Of a DNA stretch of 12,794 nt, positions 1 to 6,451 are shown piece by piece; the first letter of the stretch is position 1, and the number at the start of each line of letters is the position of its first letter. A program made the position numbers and the translations under genes. The notes beneath the pieces were generated by a model, which saw nothing but the letters and a program-made list of their open reading frames with translations, ran no database searches and was not told the DNA's origin. Origin of the DNA: Oscillospiraceae bacterium (GTDB taxonomy: Bacteria; Bacillota; Clostridia; Oscillospirales; Acutalibacteraceae); assembly GCA_029013165.1 (NCBI GenBank), contig JAQXMV010000220.1, positions 1-12,794 on the forward strand, written 5' to 3'.

Positions 1-66
1 AATAAAATAGTCGTGCCGTGCCTTTCTGTTCTGAGCAACGACTTGTTTTTCTTCGGTTGCCGCCAC
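1..66 (-). CDS. smpB: SsrA-binding protein SmpB, N-terminal fragment (cut by window edge)
   Basis: SmpB binds tmRNA and brings it to stalled ribosomes for trans-translation. Only the first 22 codons lie in the window. Read on the minus strand from a GTG at 66-64, they give a short polar leader and then the stretch NRKARHDYFI, which is the highly conserved start of the SmpB fold (the family typically reads NKKARHDYFI or similar). The start is supported by a Shine-Dalgarno AAAGGAG at 82-76, nine bases upstream. The frame runs open to the window edge with no stop. It begins 33 bases after the recR stop on the same strand, so it may be cotranscribed with recR. Identification rests on one short but very characteristic motif. 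Confidence 0.85.
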   Translation of the reverse strand, partial: MAATEEKQVVAQNRKARHDYFI

Positions 67-99
67 AGGCCGACACTCCTTTCCTTAACAAAAATTGAT

Positions 100-702
100 T
101 TAAATGCTTCGCCGACCCTCGAGTGCCTTGCTCAGGGTCACTTCATCGGCATATTCCAGATCGGCACCCACAGGCACGCCGTAGGCAAGGCGTGTGACCG
201 TCACGCCCATGGGCTTGAGCAGTCTGCCGATATACATCGCCGTGGCCTCTCCCTCCACAGTGGGGTTAGTGGCCATGATGACCTCCTTGACCTTGCCGTC
301 ACCCATGCGTGCGATGAGCTCCTTGACGGTGATATCCTCAGGGCCCACACCGTTCATGGGTGATATGACGCCGTGCAGCACATGATAGGTGCCCTCATAT
401 TCATGGGTGCGTTCAAAGGCAATCACATCCCGCGGATCCTCGACCACGCAGATGGTGCTCTCGTCCCGTCCGCCGTTTTGACAGATCGGGCACAGCTCCT
501 CCTCGGAAAGATTACAGCAGCGCACGCATTTTTTGATTTTCTCGTGAGCATTGACAATGGCCTCAGCAAAAGCCTGCGCTTCCTGTTTCTTCATGCCGAG
601 CACATAAAACGCCATTCTCTGTGCCGTCTTGTGGCCGATTCCCGGCATACGCTCGAAGCACTCGATGAGCCTGGCCAGTGACGCCACATTATAGCCTGAC
701 AT
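100..702 (-). CDS. recR: Recombination mediator protein RecR
   Basis: RecR works with RecO (and RecF) to load RecA on gapped DNA during recombinational repair. The 200-residue product has the usual family length and order: a helix-hairpin-helix near residues 18-31 (RMPGIGHKTAQRMA), a four-cysteine zinc site at C59, C62, C71 and C74, then a Toprim domain from about residue 80, with the ExxD-like segment VVEDPRD and the stretch HVLHGVISPMNGVGPEDI. Its ATG shares one base with the TGA of the upstream ybaB-like gene (ATGA overlap at 702), so translation is probably coupled. The dnaX-ybaB-recR order is classical in bacteria. No truncation or unusual residue is seen. Confidence 0.97.
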   Translation of the reverse strand: MSGYNVASLARLIECFERMPGIGHKTAQRMAFYVLGMKKQEAQAFAEAIVNAHEKIKKCVRCCNLSEEELCPICQNGGRDESTICVVEDPRDVIAFERTHEYEGTYHVLHGVISPMNGVGPEDITVKELIARMGDGKVKEVIMATNPTVEGEATAMYIGRLLKPMGVTVTRLAYGVPVGADLEYADEVTLSKALEGRRSI

Positions 703-1037
703 CAGAAGGGAAGGTTCAGACCGCCCTTGGCGGCATTCATTGCCTGTTCCATGGCGTCATCGGCCTTCTTCATGGCCTCATTGGTGGCGGCAATGATGAG
801 ATCGCTGAGCATTTCGATATCCTCGGGATCCACAACATCGGGCTGCATGTTGATGCTCTTGACTTCATGAGCGCCGCTGACGGTGACTTCGACGGCTCCG
901 CCGCCTGCCGAAGCGGTGAATTCACTGCTTTCTACTTCCGCCTGCTTCTGCTCCAGCTGAGCCTGCATCTCCTGGATTTTTTTCATCATATTCATCTGTC
1001 CGCCGCCGTTGGGCATACCGGGTATTCTTGCTTTCAT
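702..1037 (-). CDS. YbaB/EbfC family nucleoid-associated DNA-binding protein
   Basis: Members of this family are small dimeric proteins that coat or bend DNA; their exact role in Firmicutes is not settled. The product is 111 residues, typical for the family. It has a Gly/Met/Asn-rich N-terminus, a charged helix at about residues 18-38 (KKIQEMQAQLEQKQAEVESS), a central beta region with the family-typical GGGAVEVTVSG, and a C-terminal helix with ALL-type acidic and basic residues ending in GGLNLPF. The ATG at 1037 is preceded by AAAGGAG at 1054-1048, ten bases upstream. It lies 65 bases after dnaX and overlaps recR by one base, matching the conserved dnaX-ybaB-recR cluster. Confidence 0.95.
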   Translation of the reverse strand: MKARIPGMPNGGGQMNMMKKIQEMQAQLEQKQAEVESSEFTASAGGGAVEVTVSGAHEVKSINMQPDVVDPEDIEMLSDLIIAATNEAMKKADDAMEQAMNAAKGGLNLPF

Positions 1038-1102
1038 TTCAGTCTGTCTCCTTTTTTTCCATGATATTCACAGTTTCTTTTTGCTTTTTTATTTTACTGA
1101 TT

Positions 1103-2734
1103 TCAGTTCCTGATGTCAATATTTATTCCCATATCTTTGGCTCTGCCGATAAGATTTTCCAGAGGATCTTCCGCCTTGTGCTCCTGCTGTGGGTTTTCCT
1201 GCTCAGCGGCAGCATTCCGAATACCCAGACGATACTTTCTGCCGGTGACGCGGAAGATCGCCTCCTTGACATCGCGGGCATTCCGGCCGGTTTTAATGAA
1301 GCTGCTCAGAGTCGGATTGTCGCTGGAGATCAGGACATAGTCGCCGCTGATGACGGCGCTCGAGCCGTTGAGAATGCCCCAGAGAGGCATATTGGTTTTC
1401 GTCAGCTCCAGCAACACCTCTGCCCAGTCGATACTGCTCTCAGCGTCGCCCTGTGCCGGTGTGTTTTCCTGCGCCGGGTTTTCTTCTGTAACCGGTCTTT
1501 CTTCCGGCGCCGCCGGTGTTTCCTGATTCACCCTCTCAGGTGCAATGGCCGCTTCCGCGGCAGGCGCAGGCGACGAAACCGCTACATGGCCCGATCGGAG
1601 CCGAAGCTCGATATCCGCCACGCGGCGCAGCAGTCCCTCGGTGTCCGCAGAAAGTGACGGCGTGGAGAGACGGATGATCGCCATTTCCATTTCGGTGCGG
1701 CGGTTGACGCCCCGTTTGATATTGGCCATGCTTTCCTGCAGGCGGGAAATGCAGTAGAGTATATTTTCCAGGGTGAATTTTTCACTTTGCGCCCGGTATT
1801 GCGCCAGTTCCTCGGCGGTGCAAACCAGTATCTCCGAAGCCGACCGGACGGTTTTGACGATCATGAGGTTTCTCATGTGGCCGATCAGGTCGCTGCAGAG
1901 TCTTTCCATGTCGCAGGAAGTGGCATAAAGATCGTTGATAATCTCCAGTGCCTTGGCGGAATCCTTTCCGCAGACAGCCTCGGCCAGAGCGAAAAGGTGA
2001 TCTCTGCCCGTCATGCCTGCCACACTGCAGACAGTCTCGGCGGTGATGGCCCGGCTTCTGCCGGCGCACTGATCCAGCAGAGAGAGGGCGTCCCTCATGC
2101 CGCCGTCGGCGAGCCTTGCGATGAGGGAAAGTGCCTCATCGTCAGCGGTGAAGCCCTCCATTTCGGCGATATCTTTCATTCTGCCGGTCATGGCCTGAGG
2201 ACTGACGCGCCTGAAATCAAAACGCTGACAACGGGAAACAATGGTCACGGGCAACTTGTGCACCTCGGTGGTGGCCAGGATAAACTTCACATGAGCCGGC
2301 GGCTCCTCGAGGGTTTTCAGCAGGGCGTTAAAAGCGCCGATGGAAAGCATGTGCACCTCGTCGATGATATAGACCCGATATTGACAGGCGGCCGGTGTAA
2401 AGCTGATCTCATCCCGGATATCCCGGATGCTGTCGACGCCGTTATTGCTGGCGGCGTCAATTTCCACCACATCAAGGATCGTGCCGGCATCAAGGCCGCG
2501 GCAGATCTCGCACTCGTTGCAGGGATTGCCGTTCTGCGGATTCAGACAGTTGACCGCCTTGGAAAGAATCTTGGCGCAGGTGGTCTTGCCCGTACCTCTC
2601 GATCCCGTGAAAAGATAGGCATGGGCGGTTTTCCCCTCTTCTATCTCCTTGGCCAGGGTGGTGGTGATATGCTCCTGTCCCACGACATCGGAGAACACAC
2701 GGGGACGGTATTTTCTGTAAAGCACCTGATACAC
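1103..2734 (-). CDS. dnaX: DNA polymerase III subunit gamma/tau (clamp loader ATPase)
   Basis: DnaX is the AAA+ motor of the clamp loader, which places the beta clamp on primed DNA. The 543-residue product shows Walker A at residues 44-52 (GSRGTGKTT), a zinc module with C63, C72, C75 and C78, a Walker B/DExH segment IIDEVHML around 123-130, and the sensor/arginine-finger region TTEVHKLPVTIVSRCQRF. After residue 370 comes a low-complexity Ala/Pro/Glu linker and then a C-terminal tau-like domain. The start is a GTG at 2734-2732 with GAGGAGGA at 2748-2741. The gene follows the SRP RNA gene directly. I saw no obvious A-rich slippery site for making a short gamma form, but this was an eye scan only. 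Confidence 0.96.
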   Translation of the reverse strand: MYQVLYRKYRPRVFSDVVGQEHITTTLAKEIEEGKTAHAYLFTGSRGTGKTTCAKILSKAVNCLNPQNGNPCNECEICRGLDAGTILDVVEIDAASNNGVDSIRDIRDEISFTPAACQYRVYIIDEVHMLSIGAFNALLKTLEEPPAHVKFILATTEVHKLPVTIVSRCQRFDFRRVSPQAMTGRMKDIAEMEGFTADDEALSLIARLADGGMRDALSLLDQCAGRSRAITAETVCSVAGMTGRDHLFALAEAVCGKDSAKALEIINDLYATSCDMERLCSDLIGHMRNLMIVKTVRSASEILVCTAEELAQYRAQSEKFTLENILYCISRLQESMANIKRGVNRRTEMEMAIIRLSTPSLSADTEGLLRRVADIELRLRSGHVAVSSPAPAAEAAIAPERVNQETPAAPEERPVTEENPAQENTPAQGDAESSIDWAEVLLELTKTNMPLWGILNGSSAVISGDYVLISSDNPTLSSFIKTGRNARDVKEAIFRVTGRKYRLGIRNAAAEQENPQQEHKAEDPLENLIGRAKDMGINIDIRN

Positions 2735-2751
2735 GGCTTTTCCTCCTCAGA

Positions 2752-2945
2752 TATAAAAACGAGTAAGACACATTTTCTTGGTCATGTGGTGGCAGGCGTT
2801 GGCTGTGTCGCACAGACTTTCCGCTTAATGCTGCTTGGTTTCCCACCTGACATGGTTCACGGCGTACTGTCGCACAGGACCCGCCATCACATGACCAAAA
2901 CAAAGTATCTTACTCTAAAGACGCGGAGCATTGCCCCGTACAGTG
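2752..2945 (-). ncRNA. ffs: Signal recognition particle RNA (4.5S/scRNA, small type)
   Basis: This is the RNA scaffold of the signal recognition particle, which binds Ffh and targets membrane and secreted proteins. On the minus strand the conserved S-domain core lies at 2851-2830: GUCAGGU, then a GAAA tetraloop closed by GG/CC, then AAGCAGC, followed by AUUAAG. These are hallmark Ffh-binding sequences. Flanking arms pair into a long rod: 2915-2908 (GAGTAAGA) pairs with 2768-2761, and the segment TTGGTCATGTG near 2895 pairs with CACATGACCAA near 2785. A U-rich run follows at 2759-2752. The 5' end is set by a promoter just upstream; both ends are approximate. I could not recognise a Bacillus-type Alu domain at the 5' end. 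Position directly upstream of dnaX is typical in Firmicutes. Confidence 0.9.
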
Positions 2946-2951
2946 TTCTTA

Positions 2952-2980
2952 ATTATAATACAAAGGCGCGGCAAAATCAA
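2952..2980 (-). promoter_or_regulatory. Sigma-A type promoter of the SRP RNA gene
   Basis: On the minus strand there is TTGATT (2980-2975), a 17-base spacer, and a perfect TATAAT (2957-2952). The predicted start is about seven bases downstream, near 2945. It fits the start of the SRP RNA and may also serve dnaX and the genes behind it by read-through. Confidence 0.8.
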
Positions 2981-3131
2981 GTGATTTTGAGAAAAAAGTC
3001 CGCCGCTTGTCTGCGCCGATCCCGTCGTCCACTGCTGAAATTGTGTAAAATGTATAAAAAAATCTTTCGTCTTTTGGCACAAATAAAAAATATAGCATCC
3101 GAACACCACATTATTTCAAAATTTGTAGATT

Positions 3132-3159
3132 TTTACAGATATTTATGTTATTATTTAAA
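3132..3159 (+). promoter_or_regulatory. Possible promoter of the hydrogenase operon
   Basis: TTTACA (3132-3137) and TTTAAA (3154-3159), separated by 16 bases, form the best pair I can find in the AT-rich stretch before the hydrogenase operon. The -10 matches only four of six positions, so this is a weak call. The rest of 2981-3214 is AT-rich and holds no gene. I looked for a Rex-type dyad and saw none that was convincing. Confidence 0.3.
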
Positions 3160-3214
3160 AGTATCTGATTTTGATTCAACCTGAAGAAAAACCGTTAAAG
3201 GAGGATAAAAATTA

Positions 3215-3712
3215 ATGCTTAAAAAAATCAGCAAAATTCCGTTTAAGGACACACCGGAAAAGGCTGCCAAGCTGGAAGAAGCCATCCGCGAATCCGCCGG
3301 TGACAAGAGTATGCTGATGCATGTCATGCAGCAGGCTCAGGAAATTTACGGCTATCTCCCCTTCGAGGTGCAGCAGAAGATTGCCGACGGCATGGGCGTA
3401 CCCCTGGAGAAGGTCTACGGCGTAGCAACCTTTTATGCACAGTTCGCTCTGTCGCCCAAGGGAGAATTCGCCATTTCGGTCTGTCTCGGAACGGCCTGCT
3501 ATGTCAAGGGTGCTCAGGAAATTCTCGACGAGCTTTCCGCACAGCTTGGCATCGGCCCGGAGGAATGTTCTGCGGACGGAAGATTCTCTCTGACAGCCTG
3601 CCGCTGCATCGGTGCCTGCGGCCTTGCCCCGGTTATGACCGTCAATGACGATGTTTACGGCAAAATCACCGCCGCAGATGTCAAGGGCATACTCGACAAA
3701 TACATAAACTGA
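3215..3712 (+). CDS. NuoE/HydC-like [2Fe-2S] subunit of NAD-linked [FeFe] hydrogenase
   Basis: This is the thioredoxin-fold [2Fe-2S] subunit (HydC/HndA/NuoE family) that passes electrons within a multi-subunit hydrogenase. The 165-residue product has a helical N-terminal half with the family stretch HVMQQAQEIYGYLP (36-49), then VYGVATFYAQF (67-77). Four cluster cysteines lie in the NuoE pattern: C90 and C95 (CLGTAC), and C131 and C135 (CIGAC). An extra C129 precedes the second pair. The ATG at 3215 has AAAGGAGG at 3197-3204. The gene opens a five-gene plus-strand operon that includes HydB- and HydA-like subunits, and its stop shares one base with the next ATG. Partner subunits make a role in respiratory complex I unlikely. 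Confidence 0.93.
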   Translation: MLKKISKIPFKDTPEKAAKLEEAIRESAGDKSMLMHVMQQAQEIYGYLPFEVQQKIADGMGVPLEKVYGVATFYAQFALSPKGEFAISVCLGTACYVKGAQEILDELSAQLGIGPEECSADGRFSLTACRCIGACGLAPVMTVNDDVYGKITAADVKGILDKYIN

Positions 3713-4260
3713 TGAGAGAGCTTTCTCTGAATGTTCTGGATATCGCCCAGAATTCCGTTGCCGCCGGTGCAAGCCTGATCGAAATTGCGCTCACCGAAGA
3801 GCCGGAAAAGCACAGCCTTGCCATCTCGATCCGGGACAACGGCAAAGGCATGACGCCTCAGCAGGTTGCCGCCGTGGAGGATCCCTTTTTCACCACGAGG
3901 ACAACCCGAAAGGTCGGTATGGGGGTACCCCTTTTCAAGCTGGCGGCCGAACAGACGGGCGGCAGTCTTGTCATCCAAAGCGAGGTCGGCGCCGGTACCG
4001 ATATCACGGCATATTTCAGAACCGATCATCTTGATTTCACACCCGTGGGAGACATGGCCTCCACCATGACGGCTCTCATCACCATGAATCTCCACATAGA
4101 CTTCGTCTATAGGAGAACCTACGGAGAGAAGAGCTTCACCGTTGACACACGGGAGCTGAAAAAAATTCTCGGCGAGGTCCCCCTCAATGAGCCGAGTATC
4201 GCACAGTGGATCACACAGTTCATCAATGAAAATACACAGGAGATTTTTACGGAGGTGTAA
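3712..4260 (+). CDS. GHKL-type ATP-binding protein in the hydrogenase operon
   Basis: The 182-residue product has a histidine-kinase-like ATPase fold. The N box lies at residues 7-14 (LNVLDIAQ then N14), the G1 box DNGKGM at 42-47, the DPFFTTR segment at 57-63, the G2-like KVGMGVPLFK at 67-76, and GTDITAYF further on. There is no dimerisation/phosphoacceptor domain, sensor or membrane segment, so it is not a complete sensor kinase. The ~75 residues after the ATPase core match nothing I recognise. Proteins of this kind are often found inside clostridial HydABC operons, but I know of no firm function; regulation or a maturation/assembly role are both guesses. Its ATG overlaps the upstream stop by one base, and the next gene starts five bases after its stop, so it is tightly coupled to the hydrogenase. 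Confidence 0.88.
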   Translation: MRELSLNVLDIAQNSVAAGASLIEIALTEEPEKHSLAISIRDNGKGMTPQQVAAVEDPFFTTRTTRKVGMGVPLFKLAAEQTGGSLVIQSEVGAGTDITAYFRTDHLDFTPVGDMASTMTALITMNLHIDFVYRRTYGEKSFTVDTRELKKILGEVPLNEPSIAQWITQFINENTQEIFTEV

Positions 4261-4265
4261 GTAAC

Positions 4266-4637
4266 ATGAAAACATTAGAAGAGCTTATGGCTTTAAGAGA
4301 TGCGGCAAAGGCACAAATGACCGCCCGCGACGATTCCACAGAGGTCACACGCATCGTTGTCGGCATGGCAACCTGCGGCATCGCCGCCGGCGCCAGACCG
4401 GTTATGGCGAAATTCGTGGAAGAGACGGCAAAGCGCGGTCTCAAGCATGTGACCGTATCACAGACAGGCTGCATCGGTATGTGCCAGTATGAACCCATTG
4501 CGGAGGTTCTGGTACCCGGAGAGGAAAAAGTGACCTATGTTCAGCTCACAGAAGAAAAGGTTGCAAGAATCGTGGCCGACCACATCGTAAACGGCAATCC
4601 CGTCTATGAATACACCGTCGGCGCAGTGACGAAATAA
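4266..4637 (+). CDS. HndB-like thioredoxin-fold [2Fe-2S] ferredoxin domain protein
   Basis: This 123-residue protein resembles HndB and related small thioredoxin-like ferredoxins found with NAD(P)-linked [FeFe] hydrogenases. Visible features are an N-terminal helix, a core starting with VVGMATCGIAAGARP (31-45), and VSQTGCIGMCQYEP (64-77). Cysteines C37, C69 and C73 are in the family positions. A fourth ligand expected of a classic [2Fe-2S] thioredoxin-like ferredoxin is not evident, because the position after C37 holds Ala/Gly. This may be normal for the subgroup. The ATG at 4266 has a GGAGGTG ribosome site that overlaps the end of the preceding gene, and the next gene begins 12 bases later. 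Its likely role is an accessory electron-transfer or structural subunit. Confidence 0.87.
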   Translation: MKTLEELMALRDAAKAQMTARDDSTEVTRIVVGMATCGIAAGARPVMAKFVEETAKRGLKHVTVSQTGCIGMCQYEPIAEVLVPGEEKVTYVQLTEEKVARIVADHIVNGNPVYEYTVGAVTK

Positions 4638-4649
4638 GGAGGAAAGTAA

Positions 4650-6437
4650 ATGTATCGTGCTCATGTGCTGATTTGCGGCGGTACCGGTTGTACCTCCTCA
4701 AATTCGCAGAAAATCATCGAAGCCATGGAGGCGGAGATCAAGGCCAAAGGTCTGCAGGATGAGGTACAGGTCATCCGCACCGGCTGTTTCGGCCTTTGCG
4801 CCCTGGGTCCCATTATGATCGTTTATCCCGAGGGCTGCTTCTATTCCGAGGTTAAGGTCGAGGATGTTCCCGAAATCGTGGAGGAGCATCTGCTCAAGGG
4901 CCGTATGGTAAAGCGTCTGCTTTACAAAGAGACCGTCACCCCCAGTGAGGTCAAAGGTCTCAACGACACCGCCTTTTACAAGAAACAGAAGAGAGTCGCT
5001 CTTCGCAACTGCGGCGTTATCAACCCCGAGGATATCAATGAATACATCGCCTATGACGGCTATCAGGCGCTGGCAAAGTGTCTGACGGAATACACGCCCG
5101 AACAGGTCGTCAATATCATCAAGGATTCCGGTCTGCGCGGCAGAGGAGGCGGCGGCTTCCCCACCGGTCTGAAATGGAGCTTCACCGCCGCCAATCAGGC
5201 GGATCAGAAATATGTAGTCTGCAACGCCGACGAGGGTGACCCCGGTGCTTTCATGGACCGTTCCGTTCTCGAGGGCGATCCCCACTGCATCATCGAGGCC
5301 ATGGCCATCTGCGGCTATGCCACCGGCGCCACCGAGGGCTATATCTATGTCCGTGCCGAATATCCCATCGCCGTGGCCAGACTGCAGATCGCCATCAATC
5401 AGGCCAAGGAAATGGGTCTGCTGGGCAAGGATATCTTCGGCTCCGGCTTTGACTTCGACCTTCATGTCAAGCTGGGCGCAGGCGCTTTCGTCTGCGGCGA
5501 AGAGACAGCACTGATGACCTCCATCGAGGGCAACCGCGGCGAGCCCCGTCCCCGTCCGCCCTATCCGGCCGTCAAGGGACTTTTCGGAAAGCCCACCACG
5601 GAAAATAATGTTGAAACCTTCGCTAATGTGCCCACCATCATCCGCAACGGCGCCGACTGGTTCGCCTCCATGGGCACGGAAAAATCAAAGGGCACCAAGG
5701 TCTTCGCCCTGGGCGGAAAAATCACCAACACCGGCCTTGTTGAAATCCCCATGGGCACCACCCTGCGCGAGATCATCGAGGAGATCGGCGGCGGTATCCC
5801 GAACGGCAAAAAATTCAAGGCGGCTCAGACCGGCGGCCCCTCCGGCGGCTGTATCCCCGCAAGACTCATGGACACTCCCATCGACTATGACAACCTGACA
5901 GCCATCGGCTGCATGATGGGCTCCGGCGGTCTCATCGTCATGGACGAGGACAACTGCATGGTGGATATCGCCAAGTTCTTCCTGGACTTCACCGTCGACG
6001 AATCCTGCGGTAAGTGTACACCCTGCCGTGTAGGTACCAAGAGACTGCGTGAAATGCTCGACAAGATCACCGACGGCAAGGCCACTCTGGAGGATCTGGA
6101 TAAGCTCGAAGAGCTGTGTCACTACATCAAGGATAACTCCCTGTGCGGTCTGGGTCAGACAGCACCCAACCCGGTGCTGGCCACACTGAAATTCTTCCGC
6201 GAAGAATATGTGGCTCATGTGGTGGAAAAGAGATGTCCCGCCGGCGTATGTAAGAAGCTGCTTTCCTACAGCATCGAGGCCGACAAGTGCAAGGGCTGCA
6301 CCGCCTGCGCCAGAAAGTGCCCCGTGGGTGCCATCAGCGGCTCTGTCAGACAGCCCCACACCATCGACACTTCCAAGTGCATCAAGTGCGGCGTCTGCAT
6401 GGACACCTGTAAATTCAACGCCATTATCAAGAAATAA
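4650..6437 (+). CDS. hydB: NuoF/HydB-like FMN and NAD(H)-binding subunit of [FeFe] hydrogenase
   Basis: This is the flavin subunit (HydB/HndC) where NAD(H) exchanges electrons and, in bifurcating enzymes, where the electron pair is split. The 595-residue product carries, in order: an N-terminal thioredoxin-like [2Fe-2S] domain (C9, C14 and a later CFGLC pair), the NuoF core with the glycine-rich FMN/NAD motif GLRGRGGGGFPTGLKW at 161-176, an SLBB-like region, a [4Fe-4S] site at C453, C456, C459 and C499, and a C-terminal two-cluster ferredoxin domain (C547, C550, C553, C557 and C577, C580, C583, C587). The N- and C-terminal iron-sulfur additions separate it from complex I NuoF and match trimeric hydrogenases. 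An AAGGAGG ribosome site precedes the ATG. It sits 14 bases before hydA. Confidence 0.96.
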   Translation: MYRAHVLICGGTGCTSSNSQKIIEAMEAEIKAKGLQDEVQVIRTGCFGLCALGPIMIVYPEGCFYSEVKVEDVPEIVEEHLLKGRMVKRLLYKETVTPSEVKGLNDTAFYKKQKRVALRNCGVINPEDINEYIAYDGYQALAKCLTEYTPEQVVNIIKDSGLRGRGGGGFPTGLKWSFTAANQADQKYVVCNADEGDPGAFMDRSVLEGDPHCIIEAMAICGYATGATEGYIYVRAEYPIAVARLQIAINQAKEMGLLGKDIFGSGFDFDLHVKLGAGAFVCGEETALMTSIEGNRGEPRPRPPYPAVKGLFGKPTTENNVETFANVPTIIRNGADWFASMGTEKSKGTKVFALGGKITNTGLVEIPMGTTLREIIEEIGGGIPNGKKFKAAQTGGPSGGCIPARLMDTPIDYDNLTAIGCMMGSGGLIVMDEDNCMVDIAKFFLDFTVDESCGKCTPCRVGTKRLREMLDKITDGKATLEDLDKLEELCHYIKDNSLCGLGQTAPNPVLATLKFFREEYVAHVVEKRCPAGVCKKLLSYSIEADKCKGCTACARKCPVGAISGSVRQPHTIDTSKCIKCGVCMDTCKFNAIIKK

Positions 6438-6451
6438 GGAGGTACGCCACA

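Noticed and set aside
1787..3184. Long plus-strand open frame opposite dnaX and the SRP RNA gene
   Set aside because: It lies antisense to most of dnaX, runs through the SRP RNA gene, has no ribosome site and no recognisable domain. GC-rich codon structure of dnaX on the other strand explains it.
3000..3214. Rex-type redox operator before the hydrogenase operon
   Set aside because: I looked for a TTGTTAA-type dyad. The TTGTGTAAAATG stretch near 3040 lacks a matching second arm, so no operator is called.
4698..5465. Minus-strand open frames opposite hydB and hydA (also 5685-6452, 6266-6988, 7358-8167)
   Set aside because: They are mirror frames of strongly conserved genes with complete iron-sulfur and H-cluster motifs, and encode no recognisable domains.
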